Notes: a model not told the origin generated them from the letters alone. A stretch of 59,214 nt of DNA from Roseobacter sp. (GCA_024636495.1 JAGXGZ010000066.1:1-59214), one strand, 5' to 3'; positions 9,928 to 19,182 are shown, numbered from the stretch's first letter. Program-made: numbers and translations.

Positions 9928-10060
9928 TCGGTAGCCTCTTTAATTGGTCGTATGGGGCCACCGCAGTCCAGCGTGCTTCAAGTTGCGCAGAAGGCACTTG
10001 CGTCACTTTGTGCAGGGTTGAAACGAACCGTTAACTTATCAGGTAACGCACTATCCTGAC

Positions 10061-10077
10061 CGTCTGCCAGGTGGACA
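10061..10077. promoter_or_regulatory. weak candidate IclR operator
   Basis: CGTCT-GCCAGGT-GGACA keeps the right arm GGACA, the 7-bp spacer and the GCC spacer start of the stronger sites in this cluster, but has two changes in the left arm. It is centred 82 bp before the TTG of the beta-keto acid cleavage gene, the same distance as the other sites. Alone it would not be convincing. Confidence 0.35.
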
Positions 10078-10150
10078 GAAACAGGCTTTCACTGTTCTTT
10101 CACCGTCTGCTGCAAGACCGTTTCACAAGCTGATTGTCGGAGGATCACAA

Positions 10151-11020
10151 TTGCCATCACTTTTTCTTACTGCGGCACTCCTTGGCAACTTCTCGTCGCG
10201 CGCGCAGAACGCGAACTTGCCGATCACACCGGAGGAAATCGCACGCGATGCGCTGGCATCGGCACAGGCCGGGGCGGCTATCGTGCATATCCATGTGCGT
10301 GATCCCGGAACCGAACTGCCATCCATGGACACTGCCTTGTACCGGGAAGTGGTCGACCGCATCCGGGAAAAGAATGATGACCTGATCATCAACCTGACCA
10401 CCGGAAACGGGGGGCGCTATGATCCGTCTGCGGCAAATCCTGCGGTTGCCGGACCCAAGACCAATCTTCTGCTGCCCGACGACCGGGTGCAGCACATTCT
10501 TGCGATCAAGCCCGACATTGCCACGCTGGATTTGAACACGATGGTGTTCGGCGAGGAGGTGGTGATCAACACTCTATCATCAATCCGGCGTATGGGGACG
10601 CTGATCCAGGAGGCCGGGGTTCGCCCCGAGATCGAATTGTTCGACAGCGGTGACGTGGCGATCCTTAATACGCTGATGGCAGAGGCGTTCTTCAAGGAAC
10701 CTCCGCTGTGTTCGATCGTGACCGGCGTAAGGTTCGGTTTCGTGCCCCTGCCAGAGACACTGTTTTACGCGCGGGGCCTGCTGCCGCGCAATGCGATCTG
10801 GACGGGCTTCGGGACGGGCGCGATGGCCTTTCCGATGGTGGCGCAATCTGCCCTTCTGGGCGGAAATATCCGCATCGGGATGGAAGATGCGGTCTGGCTG
10901 TCAAAAGGCGTCAAGGCACCGTCCAACCGCGCAATGGTCGAAAAGGCGGCGCGGATCGTTGATGAACTTGGCTTTGATCTGGAAACACCGCGCCAGGTGC
11001 GTATCCGGCTTGGTCTTTAA
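10151..11020 (+). CDS. beta-keto acid cleavage enzyme (BKACE, DUF849 family)
   Basis: This 289-residue protein carries the family's zinc motif HIHVRDP (His46 and His48), the strand ELFDSGDVAIL, and the C-terminal substrate-binding block GMEDAVWLSKG. The family, first known from 3-keto-5-aminohexanoate cleavage, condenses a beta-keto acid with acetyl-CoA to give acetoacetate and a new CoA ester. The start is a TTG at 10151 preceded by CGGAGGATCACAA, a strong ribosome-binding site. No ATG fits the usual family N-terminus. It is the first gene of an apparent unit with the GST gene 11 bp downstream. The actual keto acid is unknown; the neighbours suggest a product of aromatic ring breakdown or a branched acid. 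Confidence 0.88.
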   Translation: MPSLFLTAALLGNFSSRAQNANLPITPEEIARDALASAQAGAAIVHIHVRDPGTELPSMDTALYREVVDRIREKNDDLIINLTTGNGGRYDPSAANPAVAGPKTNLLLPDDRVQHILAIKPDIATLDLNTMVFGEEVVINTLSSIRRMGTLIQEAGVRPEIELFDSGDVAILNTLMAEAFFKEPPLCSIVTGVRFGFVPLPETLFYARGLLPRNAIWTGFGTGAMAFPMVAQSALLGGNIRIGMEDAVWLSKGVKAPSNRAMVEKAARIVDELGFDLETPRQVRIRLGL

Positions 11021-11031
11021 GGGGGGCGCCT

Positions 11032-11649
11032 GTGCTGACATTCTATCATTCACCGCAAAGCTGTTCGAACGGCATCCTGCTGCTGCTACACGAGGTCGGC
11101 GCAGCGTTCGAGACCAGGATTGTCGACGTGCGCGCGGGCGACCAGCGTGGGGCGGCCTATCTGGCGCTGAACCCCAAGGGAAAGGTCCCTGCACTGGGGC
11201 TGGAAGACGGCGCGGTGCTGACCGAATTTGGTGCCATCGCCTTGTGGCTTGCCGAAAGCGACCCGCAGGCGGGACTGGCCCCAGCTGACCCGACCGAACG
11301 CGCGCGGCTGTTGGAAATGCTGGATTTCATCGTGGGATCGGTCCACATGCGCGGGTTCACCTTCGACAAGGTGCCGCAGAAATTCCTTGCTGATCCGGAC
11401 GGTCAGGCGGCGTTGAAGGCGCATGGCCGGGCTGAGGTCATCAAGGGGCTGAAGGTATTGTCCGACATGATGGGCGATGCCCCCTATCTGATTGGTCGCT
11501 TCAGCGTCGCAGATTCCGCCCTGTTCTATGTTCTGGACTGGGCCGTGCAGGACGGGGGATACGACGTACCCGCAAATCTGATGGCATGTCTAAAACGGAT
11601 CAAGGCGCGCCCGGCCTACGCAGCCGCAGCGTCTCTCTTGTCACGCTAA
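11032..11649 (+). CDS. glutathione S-transferase family protein
   Basis: The GTG at 11032 starts a 205-residue protein with the thioredoxin-fold N-terminal domain (YHSPQSCSNGILLLLHEVGA). Ser/Cys in SCSNG is placed where the glutathione-activating residue lies. The glutathione-binding strand and loop NPKGKVPALGLEDG and TEFGAIALWLAE follow, and the rest is the all-helical C-terminal domain. In catabolic clusters such proteins act as maleylpyruvate or maleylacetoacetate isomerases or as glutathione conjugators. A fumarylacetoacetase-family gene in the same island makes an isomerase role possible, but no residue decides it. It sits between BKACE and the ruined sulfatase, 11 bp from each. Confidence 0.85.
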   Translation: MLTFYHSPQSCSNGILLLLHEVGAAFETRIVDVRAGDQRGAAYLALNPKGKVPALGLEDGAVLTEFGAIALWLAESDPQAGLAPADPTERARLLEMLDFIVGSVHMRGFTFDKVPQKFLADPDGQAALKAHGRAEVIKGLKVLSDMMGDAPYLIGRFSVADSALFYVLDWAVQDGGYDVPANLMACLKRIKARPAYAAAASLLSR

Positions 11650-11659
11650 GGGGTCGGAA

Positions 11660-12996
11660 GTGACTGCAAAGAACATCCTTTTCATTATGTTCGATCAGCT
11701 GCGGTGGGACTACCTAAGCTGCTATGGCACCCAGCATATCAAGACACCCAACATCGACCGCCTTGCGCAAAAGGGAGTGCGGTTTACCCGTGCCTATGTG
11801 CAGGCGCCGCTTTGTGGCCCGTCGCGGATGTCGACATATACGGGGCGATACGTCCACAGCCAAGAGGGCAGCTGGAACGGGACCCCCCTTAGGTGGTAGA
11901 GCAAACCATGGGCGATCATCTGCGCCGCGCCGGTATGGGTTGCCGGCTGGTGGGCAATACGCATATGGCCGCAGACGCCGAAGGCATGGCGCGGCTGGGG
12001 CTGGACCCCGACAGCATCATCGGCGCGCGGGTGGCGGAATGCGGATTCGATGTTTTCGAACGTGACGATGGGATGCGTGCCGTTTGCCCGGATGGGCCGC
12101 TGACGGAACCGCGCGTAGTCCGAGTTCGACAATGCCCATCCCGTGCTGAAAGCGCTGATGCGCAATCCGGTCGGCAAAGCTTTCGCCCGCGACGATGTGC
12201 GCAGTGCCGTGATCCCCGCTTACATGGGGCTAATCAAGCAATGCGACGACCAGATGGGCGTGCGTTTTGAATGGCTGGAACAGACGGGGCGTATGGAGGA
12301 TACGATGATCGTCGTCACCTCGGACCACGGCGATTTTCTGGGTGATCATTGGATGGGGCAAAGACGTTCTTTCACGATGCCGCAGTCAAAGTGCCGTTGA
12401 TTATCTATGATCCGTCCTCAGCGGCGGACGGCACGCGCGGGACCGTCTGCGATGAACTGGTGCACGTGATCGATCTGGCACCCACCTTTGTCGAGGTGGC
12501 AGGTGGGGATGTTGCGGATCATGTGCTTGAAGGCCAGTCGCTGCTGCCCTTGCTTTATGGCGAAACCGCTTGGGACCGCGACCGGGTGGTCTGCGAATAC
12601 GACTATTCCTCGACCCCGCTGACGGACGCTCTTGGGTTATCGGTGCGTGAGGCGGTGATGTTAATGGTCGCTGACAGACGCTGGAAACTGATCCATTGCG
12701 AAGGCGGCTTTCGTCCCATTCTGTTCGACCTGAAAAATGATCCTGACGAATTGGTCGATCTGGCGGAATACCCCGATCACCGCGATATCATAGCGCAGAT
12801 GTACGACAAGCTGCATGCGTGGACGCGCCGTATCGCCCCTCGCACCACGCGGACCGAGGTGCAATTGGTAGCCTTGCGCAAGACGCTGCGCCGGCGCGGC
12901 GTCGTGCTGGGAATCTACGACGAGAACGACACGGATCTGGAGCTGACCGTCGCCTACCGGGACCGCAAGGCGCAGGAGCGCAAGCCGCCTGCCTGA
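11660..12996 (+). pseudogene. decayed type I sulfatase / phosphonate monoester hydrolase-like gene
   Basis: Four successive fragments in alternating frames together resemble one alkaline-phosphatase-superfamily sulfatase. The GTG at 11660 begins ILFIMFDQLRWDYLSCYG, with the metal-binding Asp and the formylglycine site PLCGPSR intact. A one-base loss near 11893 shifts the frame. A second break near 12116 also joins PLTEPRV directly to a segment beginning SEFDNAHPV, so roughly 80-115 residues expected in this family are missing. A third one-base loss lies near 12358, inside GDHWMG...TFFHDAA. The second metal site SDHGDFLGDHW and the C-terminal region are recognisable. Several independent lesions plus a deletion point to real decay rather than read errors. 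It may once have removed sulfate from an aryl or alkyl ester feeding this pathway. Confidence 0.85.
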
Positions 12997-13008
12997 TCCG
13001 CAACAGGC

Positions 13009-13025
13009 TGTCCACCTCGTGAACA
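13009..13025. promoter_or_regulatory. candidate IclR operator before the flavin hydroxylase
   Basis: TGTCC-ACCTCGT-GAACA matches the recurring palindrome TGTCC-N7-GGACA in 9 of 10 arm positions. Its centre is 97 bp before the start codon of the FAD monooxygenase gene at 13114. It lies in the short gap after the sulfatase remnant. Confidence 0.5.
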
Positions 13026-13113
13026 GCCGGACGCAAGCCGTGGACGCAGCAGCCCCGCCCAAGCCACAACAAAGCAGGTTGCAAAGCGTGAACGACGCGG
13101 AAAGGTCCATCTG

Positions 13114-14727
13114 ATGCCCCTCTACCCGACAGACATTCCGGTTGTAATCATTGGCGCTGGTCCGACGGGTTTGACAGCGGCCAATCTGCTGGCGGTCTAC
13201 GGGATTGACTGTGTCGTTCTGGAACAGAACGAAGGTCCGATGAACCTTCCACGCGCCATTGTCATTGACGATGAAGGCGCGCGCACGATGCAGGTTTTCG
13301 GGTTGGACAAGACCTATCTGAAGGACACGATGGAAGGCACCGGATCGCGGTATTACGACGATGCCGGCAATTGCTTTGCCGAAACCGGACAAGGGCCGCG
13401 CACCTTCGGCTTTGCCAAACGCCAGTTCTTTTTCCAGCCCGAGCTTGAGGAAGCGCTGCGCGACGTGTTAGCCCAAAAGGCCCCCGGCACGCTGCACTTC
13501 GGCGCGCAAGTGACGGATGTCTCAAACAGCGCCGATGATGCGCTTGTAACCGTGCGGGACGCAGACGGGCAAAGCCACAAGATCCGCACGCAATGGGTGC
13601 TGGCCTGCGATGGCGGGCGCAGCCCGATCCGCGAGCATCTGGGCATTGCCATGTCCGGCAATACCTACGAGGAAGACTGGATCGTCGTGGATACGGTCAA
13701 TGACCCTGACACAACGCTGTATTCCAAATTCTTTTGCAGTGGCTTGCGCCCCACCGTGAGCGTCCCCGCACCGCATGGCGGACGCCGCTACGAATTCATG
13801 TTGCTGCCTGGCGAGACCCGCGAACAGGTGCTGGAGGATGTTTTTCTTGAAGGTCTTGTAGCACCCTATCGGCCTTACCGGACCGAGGATATACTACGCA
13901 AGACTGTCTACCGCTTTCATGCGCGGATCGCCGAACAGTTCCAGTCCGGCCGCACTCTGCTGATGGGGGATGCAGCCCATCTGACGCCCCCCTTTGCAGG
14001 GCAAGGAATGAACGCCGGATTGCGCGACGCACACAACGTCGCGTGGAAACTTGCGGCAATCCTGCTGGGCGGCGCGAATGCCGACATCATGCAAAGCTAC
14101 GAGGTTGAGCGGCGCAAGCCCGCGTGGGACATGATCCAGCTGGCCGTCGCGATGGGCAGCATCGTTATGCCCGCGGGACGTGATCAGATTATGTTCCGCG
14201 ACCTGCTGATGCAGGCGCTTGACCCGTTCCCGGCGGTGAAAGACTGGCTGGTCCACATGCGGTTCAAGCCCAAACCGCGCTACGCAAAGGGCTTGTTCCT
14301 CGACTTGGACAAACCGATGTTCGAGGTATCGCTGGTCGGAGAGATGATCCCGCAGCCGGACCTGCACGGAGTTGATGCCCCGCACCTGCTGGATGATGCG
14401 ATGGGGCCGGGATTTTGCCTGATCGCGCAGAACGCTGCGGGCCTGGCAGCGCTGAAATCTTTAGATCGAACCATGCTTTTGGGTCTGCCGCTGACCAAGA
14501 TCACGCTGGACACAATGGACCGCAATCTGCCGTCGGCCCTGCGTCCCGTGCCGCAGCAGACAGCCAGACCTCTGTTGACCCACCGCGATCAGATCATGTT
14601 GATCCGGCCTGACCGCTACTGCGCGGCAGCGTTCTTTCCGAACGATCTGGAACGCGCGCTCGATCGCTACACGGGGATGATGGCAAGTTTATCGACAAAG
14701 GGTCTGAGCGCGGCTCTGACGGCCTGA
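13114..14727 (+). CDS. FAD-dependent aromatic hydroxylase (MhpA-like)
   Basis: The 537-residue protein has the three signature motifs of class A flavin monooxygenases: the dinucleotide-binding GAGPTGLTAANLL (residues about 13-25), the DG motif ACDGGRSPIREHLG, and the GD motif LLMGDAAHLTPPFAGQGMN. A C-terminal thioredoxin-like extension follows, as in MhpA and PheA-type enzymes of this length. These enzymes use NAD(P)H and oxygen to add an ortho hydroxyl to a phenolic ring, making a catechol for cleavage. MhpA acts on 3-(3-hydroxyphenyl)propionate; the substrate here is not certain. It has its own candidate operator and leads into the TRAP transporter genes, from which it is separated by 42 bp. 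Confidence 0.9.
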   Translation: MPLYPTDIPVVIIGAGPTGLTAANLLAVYGIDCVVLEQNEGPMNLPRAIVIDDEGARTMQVFGLDKTYLKDTMEGTGSRYYDDAGNCFAETGQGPRTFGFAKRQFFFQPELEEALRDVLAQKAPGTLHFGAQVTDVSNSADDALVTVRDADGQSHKIRTQWVLACDGGRSPIREHLGIAMSGNTYEEDWIVVDTVNDPDTTLYSKFFCSGLRPTVSVPAPHGGRRYEFMLLPGETREQVLEDVFLEGLVAPYRPYRTEDILRKTVYRFHARIAEQFQSGRTLLMGDAAHLTPPFAGQGMNAGLRDAHNVAWKLAAILLGGANADIMQSYEVERRKPAWDMIQLAVAMGSIVMPAGRDQIMFRDLLMQALDPFPAVKDWLVHMRFKPKPRYAKGLFLDLDKPMFEVSLVGEMIPQPDLHGVDAPHLLDDAMGPGFCLIAQNAAGLAALKSLDRTMLLGLPLTKITLDTMDRNLPSALRPVPQQTARPLLTHRDQIMLIRPDRYCAAAFFPNDLERALDRYTGMMASLSTKGLSAALTA

Positions 14728-14769
14728 CAATAAAGACCCACACGGCGAGGCGGCAAGGGAGGAGACCCG

Positions 14770-15303
14770 ATGCAACTTATCTGGAACCGGTCATACGCGT
14801 TGGCGCGCGCTTTGGCCTTGATCGGGTTTACCGGTCTGCTGGTCCTTGCGCTGATAACGACCTCGGACGTGCTGATGCGCTGGTTGTTCCAAGCCCCGCT
14901 GCAAGGTGTCAACGATGTCAGTTCGGTCGTCATGGCGGTTGTGATTTCCGCCTGTATTCCGGCCAATCTGGCGATGAAGCAAAATATCCGTGTCGAGGTT
15001 TTCGGCGCGGTAGCCGGCCCTCGGCTAAAGGCGGCACTGGAAGCGTTTTCAAGCTTGCTGACCTTCATCCTCATCGCACTGATTGCGTGGCAATTCGTTT
15101 CTTACGTCACCTCTCTCAAGGTAAACGGCGACCGCACATGGGTACTGGGCTGGCAGGTCTGGCCATGGTGGAGCGCTGCAACCGCGATGCTGTGGCTGGC
15201 AGCTTTTGTGCAGGCGATGGTCCTGATCACCGACATCGCGTCACTCTTCGGTGGACCGGACGTTGATGCGCGGGCCAACGACGACACTTCTTCCCCGCTC
15301 TGA
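14770..15303 (+). CDS. TRAP transporter small membrane subunit (DctQ type)
   Basis: The 177-residue protein has four hydrophobic helices, as expected of DctQ, including LALIGFTGLLVLALITTSD and FSSLLTFILIALIAWQFV. It contains the family stretch ANLAMKQNIRVEVFG. A GGAGA ribosome-binding site precedes the ATG. DctQ forms the membrane part together with DctM, located 27 bp downstream, and uses the sodium gradient to import an organic acid captured by DctP. Its position directly after the hydroxylase suggests that the cargo is the pathway substrate. Confidence 0.92.
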   Translation: MQLIWNRSYALARALALIGFTGLLVLALITTSDVLMRWLFQAPLQGVNDVSSVVMAVVISACIPANLAMKQNIRVEVFGAVAGPRLKAALEAFSSLLTFILIALIAWQFVSYVTSLKVNGDRTWVLGWQVWPWWSAATAMLWLAAFVQAMVLITDIASLFGGPDVDARANDDTSSPL

Positions 15304-15330
15304 CCGGGCAAAGACCCAAAGGAAACGGAT

Positions 15331-16632
15331 ATGGATCCTCTTATTATTGCTTTGATCGGCTGTGCGGCCATGATGGGGCTTATTCTGCTGCATGTTCCAA
15401 TCGGCATTTCGATGGCGCTTGTCGGTGTCGTGGGCTTTGCGCAGGTCGTCGGCTGGGGGCCTGCGATTTCGCTGCTGGCCAGTGAACCGGCGTCAGCGAT
15501 GAGCTCGCTTGATCTGGCCGTGATCCCGCTGTTTATGCTGATGGGCAGTTTGGCCGCTGCAAGCGGGCTGGCGTCCGATGTTTACGACATGGCGAACGCG
15601 TTGTTCGGCCACCGCCGGGGTGGGCTGGCAACGACGACTGTTGTGGCCAGCGCGGGCTTCGGTGCGATCTGCGGGTCCGGGGTCGCCACGACAGCCACGT
15701 TCGGGCGGGTTGCGATGCCGGAAATGCTGGCGCGCGGCTATCATCCGGGGCTCGCGTCCGGTGCTGTCGCGGCGGGTGGTACGCTGGGCATCATCGTGCC
15801 GCCATCAGCGATGATGATCCTGTATTCCGTACTGACCGAACAATCCGTGCTGCAACTGTTCACCGCCGCCATCATCCCTGCGCTGCTGGCCGTCCTGTTC
15901 TATGCCATCGCCGTCCAGGTCACCGCATTGCGAAATCCCGAAGCAGCGCCGCGATCCGAGAAATTACCCTTCAAAGACCGCATGGCCGCGATTGGTCGCG
16001 CATGGGGGGTGATCCTGTTGGCTGTGGTCGTGCTGGGCGGCATCTATTCGGGCATCTTCACCGTGAACGAGGCCGCAGCCGTCGGCGTTGTGATCGCATT
16101 CTTGTTCGCCTTGCTGCGTCGACGGCTGAACCGGGCCACATTCCTGCAAGTGATGGCGGAGGCAAGCGGATCGACGGCGATGATCTACATCATGGTCTTC
16201 GGGGCGACGATCTTTTCCTACTTCATCTCTGTCACGGGCGGCGCGTCTTTCATCGTCGGCGCGATCTCGGACGCGTCGGTTCATCCGCTCATCGTGATTT
16301 TCGGCATCCTGCTGCTTTACATCTTTCTGGGCGCGTTCTTTGACGAAGTTGCGGCGATGGTCATCACATTGCCCTTCGTCATTCCGGTGATCCAAGGGCT
16401 GGGATACGATCTGGTCTGGTGGGGCATCATCAACGTGGTGGTGATTGGCATTGGCATGATCACCCCACCCATCGGGATCAACGTGATGTTGCTGAATTCG
16501 ATGTACCGCGACGTGAAAATCACGACGATCTATCGCGGCATCGTTCCGTTTCTGCTAGCCGATCTGGTCCGCCTTACGATCCTCGTGCTGTTTCCCGCAC
16601 TTACCCTCTGGCTGCCCCGGATGCTTGGCTAA
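15331..16632 (+). CDS. TRAP transporter large membrane subunit (DctM type)
   Basis: This 433-residue protein is the 12-helix permease of the DctM family. Recognisable blocks are AVIPLFMLMGSLAAASGLASD, AICGSGVATTATFGRVAMPEM and GIIVPPSAMMILYSV in the first half and GMITPPIGINVMLLNSMYRDV near the end, representing the two inverted-repeat halves. It forms the sodium-coupled channel with DctQ. Length is normal and no lesion is seen. The substrate-binding gene follows after a 90-bp gap that holds an operator-like palindrome, so dctP probably has its own promoter. Confidence 0.94.
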   Translation: MDPLIIALIGCAAMMGLILLHVPIGISMALVGVVGFAQVVGWGPAISLLASEPASAMSSLDLAVIPLFMLMGSLAAASGLASDVYDMANALFGHRRGGLATTTVVASAGFGAICGSGVATTATFGRVAMPEMLARGYHPGLASGAVAAGGTLGIIVPPSAMMILYSVLTEQSVLQLFTAAIIPALLAVLFYAIAVQVTALRNPEAAPRSEKLPFKDRMAAIGRAWGVILLAVVVLGGIYSGIFTVNEAAAVGVVIAFLFALLRRRLNRATFLQVMAEASGSTAMIYIMVFGATIFSYFISVTGGASFIVGAISDASVHPLIVIFGILLLYIFLGAFFDEVAAMVITLPFVIPVIQGLGYDLVWWGIINVVVIGIGMITPPIGINVMLLNSMYRDVKITTIYRGIVPFLLADLVRLTILVLFPALTLWLPRMLG

Positions 16633-16637
16633 TCCCT

Positions 16638-16654
16638 TGTCCGCCTAACGGACA
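16638..16654. promoter_or_regulatory. candidate IclR operator before dctP
   Basis: TGTCC-GCCTAAC-GGACA is a perfect 5+5 palindrome with a 7-bp spacer. It sits 5 bp after the dctM stop and is centred 77 bp before the dctP start codon. It is one of three perfect copies in the island. Confidence 0.65.
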
Positions 16655-16722
16655 AATCTGGTTGCTGAATCGAGCGCAAGACCCATCGACGCCAGAGTGA
16701 ATTACATAAAAGGGAGGATACC

Positions 16723-17730
16723 ATGAAACTACGACATTTCCTAATTTCGAGCGCTGCGGCCATTGCGTTTGGCACCACCGCAACCGCCGAGATCTTGCGG
16801 TTTTCCAGCTTCGAGCCGCCAGTCGCGCATGTGACGAAAAACATTCTGACGCCTTGGGCTGAAAACGTGAACGCAGCATCGGGCGGCGAGCTGGATGTGC
16901 AGATCTTTCCGGGCGGGACGCTGGGGCGCAATCCCGCACAGCAGCTCAAGCTGGTAGAAGACGGTGTGGCCGACATCGCCTGGGTCATCCCCGGCTATAC
17001 GCCCGGTCGTTTTGACCAAGGCACCATCGGCGAGTTGCCGTTCCTGGTCCCCAGTGCGACTGCGGGATCTGGCGCAATCTGGTCGATGTACGAGCAGGGT
17101 CTGCTTGGCGGCGACTATGAAAAGTTCAAACTGATCGGCGTCATGATGTCTGCTCCCAACGGGTTGGCCAGCGCTGCAGAAATTCGCACACCGGCGGACA
17201 TTAAGGGCGTAAATCTGCGCGCACCCGGCCCGACCATGCTGGGGGCTATCGACGCCCTTGGTGCCGTGCCCGTCGGCGGGATCACCGGCCCCGGATTGGC
17301 CGAAGCGATGAGCCGCGGTCTGATATCAGGAACATTCACCCAGTTCGGCGCGATCGAGACGTTTCGCGTGGGCGAAACCATGAGCTACTACCTCGACCTG
17401 CTTTTGGGCGCGACACCGATGCTGATCGTGATGAATCAGGCCAAATACGACGGCCTGTCCGACAAGGCGAAGGCGGCCATTGACCAGTATTCGGGCAAGG
17501 TATTCTCGGACACCTTCGGCCAGTCGTTCGACCAGAACGTCACCGAGGCGCGCGAACGGGTGCTGGCGGCCAACGACATCACCGTCATCGACCCTGACGA
17601 CGCAATGACAAAAGAGTGGAAAGACGCGCTGGCCGTCTCTACCACCGAGTGGATTGCCGGTCACGAGAATGGTCAGGCGCTTTATGATGCCTTTGTCGCG
17701 GCGATCGACAAGGCCTCTGCCTCGAACTGA
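16723..17730 (+). CDS. TRAP transporter substrate-binding protein (DctP type)
   Basis: The 335-residue protein begins with a cleavable signal peptide (MKLRHFLISSAAAIAFGTTATAE, given here as positions 1-23, likely cut after ATA). The mature part shows DctP features: GELDVQIFPGGTLGRNPAQQ, the ligand-loop region NLRAPGPTMLGAIDALGAVP with the Arg that binds the substrate carboxylate, and TFTQFGAIETFRVGE. It binds an organic acid in the periplasm for the DctQM permease. A ribosome-binding site AAAGGGAGG is present. Its own operator and a strong terminator after it would let it be expressed more strongly than neighbouring genes, as is usual for binding proteins. Confidence 0.93.
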   Translation: MKLRHFLISSAAAIAFGTTATAEILRFSSFEPPVAHVTKNILTPWAENVNAASGGELDVQIFPGGTLGRNPAQQLKLVEDGVADIAWVIPGYTPGRFDQGTIGELPFLVPSATAGSGAIWSMYEQGLLGGDYEKFKLIGVMMSAPNGLASAAEIRTPADIKGVNLRAPGPTMLGAIDALGAVPVGGITGPGLAEAMSRGLISGTFTQFGAIETFRVGETMSYYLDLLLGATPMLIVMNQAKYDGLSDKAKAAIDQYSGKVFSDTFGQSFDQNVTEARERVLAANDITVIDPDDAMTKEWKDALAVSTTEWIAGHENGQALYDAFVAAIDKASASN

Positions 17731-17736
17731 CGCAAG

Positions 17737-17770
17737 GCCCGGCACCGATGACACGGGTGCCGGGCGTTTT
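17737..17770 (+). terminator. intrinsic terminator after dctP
   Basis: GCCCGGCACC (17737-17746) pairs perfectly with GGTGCCGGGC (17756-17765) and is followed by GTTTT. It stands 6 bp after the dctP stop and 22 bp before the next gene. It probably ends most dctP transcripts and lets only some read into the SnoaL-like gene. Confidence 0.8.
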
Positions 17771-17791
17771 CGATCACGGGGGGGCGACTAC

Positions 17792-18391
17792 ATGTGCATG
17801 ACCGCAGACAGAGCAGAGATATCGCAGCTGATCCAGAGATGGGGCATGTGCCGTGATCAGGGGCGATGGGATGAACTGAGCGACACGTTCACCGCCGATG
17901 GCACAATTTTTGTGACTTGGTTTTCCGGCTCGTTCAAGGATTTCGTGACCGCCTCGCGCAGGATGCATGCACCACAGTCACCGTGCGTGAAACACCTGAT
18001 CGGGGTGCCCGTCATCCAACTACAGGGCGACCGTGCCCTGACAGAAACCAACGTCCAGATCCTTGGCCGCTTTGCGGCAGGGGGGATCAACATAGACTAC
18101 ACCAGTCATGCGAGATTTCTGGACCGTCTGGTACGGTGTGAAGCCGGTTGGCATATTCAGGCGCGCACAGCGATCTACGAAAAGGACCGCTTCGATCCGG
18201 TCACCCCCGGTGATGATTTTGCCCGTTTCATGATTGAAACGGATTTTTCAGGGATTCCCGAACCCTACCGCTATCTTGGCTATCGCCTGATCTCGGCAGG
18301 CAGGCCTTTGCAGGACGGGATCATCTGTGACGGATCGCAAGATGCGGATGCGCTGATGATGGACGCCCGGCGCTGGCTCACCCAGCCTTAA
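17792..18391 (+). CDS. SnoaL-like / NTF2-fold protein
   Basis: The 199-residue protein begins MCMTADRAEISQLIQRWGMC; the ATG six bases later is an alternative start. The sequence DQGRWDELSDTFTADGTIFVTWFSGSF is a typical SnoaL-4/NTF2 cone fold with a pocket-lining Asp, continued by HLIGVPVIQLQGDRALTETNV and a last strand CEAGWHIQARTAIYEKD. Family members are small isomerases, dehydratases or beta subunits of ring hydroxylases that bind aromatic or polycyclic ligands. No catalytic role can be fixed. It overlaps the convergent regulator gene by 4 bp at its stop. It likely helps process the imported compound. Confidence 0.78.
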   Translation: MCMTADRAEISQLIQRWGMCRDQGRWDELSDTFTADGTIFVTWFSGSFKDFVTASRRMHAPQSPCVKHLIGVPVIQLQGDRALTETNVQILGRFAAGGINIDYTSHARFLDRLVRCEAGWHIQARTAIYEKDRFDPVTPGDDFARFMIETDFSGIPEPYRYLGYRLISAGRPLQDGIICDGSQDADALMMDARRWLTQP

Positions 18392-19182
18392 TCCGGATTC
18401 TCGATCCGGTTCAGTGCGTCCGAAATTCCATGTGCCGATTGAAGCAACTTGCCTTTGTATTGCTCCAACGCCTTGTCGAAGGACAACGCGCTCGCTGTCC
18501 AGATCACGGTTAAGCAGGCAACAACACGTGGCCCCCTGAAGATCGGCGCGGAAATGCTCTGGGTGTTCAGCCGGTAGCCTTCCTTGCGATAACCGACGCC
18601 CAGCTTCACGCTGGTGGCAAGGACGTGAGAGAGCGGCCCATCCTGCAATATAATCGGGTGCTGCAAGCCTGATTGGGCCTGCAAACCTTTGAGGGCCTGA
18701 ACCCGGTCCTCCTCGGGTGAAAAGGCCAGCCATGCCCGCCCACCCGCCGTATCCAGCATGGGCAGTTGAAGCCCGACCATGCCGTGATCGATGGAATAGG
18801 GGCTGATATTATGGGTCGATTCACGGATTTCCATGCGGTGGTCGTTGAAGGTCACCAGATCGAGTGGCCACAAGATTTCGCGCCCCAGCCGCACCATTTC
18901 CGGGATCGCGGCTTGCGTGACCCAATCCTCATGGCGAAAGCCCGAGCTAAGCGATTTGGCCTGCAACGTCGGGCGCCATTTTTCTGACGAATGATCCCGG
19001 CTGACATATCCCAACCCTTCAAGGGTTTCGAGCAGCCGGTAGACAGTCGGGCGCGGAATTGCGGTAGCTACTGCGACCTCGGCCGCCTTCAGGCCGTTGC
19101 GCCGGTTCAGGGTCTGCAAAATGAGCAAGCCGCGTTCCAATGACCGGACAGATCCAAAATTCGAAATGCGCTGTCTCCACAT
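18388..19182 (-). CDS. IclR-family regulator, MhpR-like
   Basis: The ATG at 19182 is chosen over the TTG one codon upstream. The N-terminal winged helix is VRSLERGLLILQTLNRRNG, then KAAEVAVATAIPRPTVYRLL and ETLEGLGYV, very close to MhpR-type IclR proteins. The C-terminal effector domain covers residues about 90-260, with YRKEGYRLNTQSISAPIF in the usual ligand-loop position. Members of this group respond to aromatic acids and control hydroxyphenylpropionate-type pathways. It is transcribed divergently from the extradiol dioxygenase gene across a palindrome that recurs in the island. It is the only IclR gene here and so the natural candidate to bind those sites. Activator or repressor action cannot be told. 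Confidence 0.92.
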   Translation of the reverse strand: MWRQRISNFGSVRSLERGLLILQTLNRRNGLKAAEVAVATAIPRPTVYRLLETLEGLGYVSRDHSSEKWRPTLQAKSLSSGFRHEDWVTQAAIPEMVRLGREILWPLDLVTFNDHRMEIRESTHNISPYSIDHGMVGLQLPMLDTAGGRAWLAFSPEEDRVQALKGLQAQSGLQHPIILQDGPLSHVLATSVKLGVGYRKEGYRLNTQSISAPIFRGPRVVACLTVIWTASALSFDKALEQYKGKLLQSAHGISDALNRIENPD

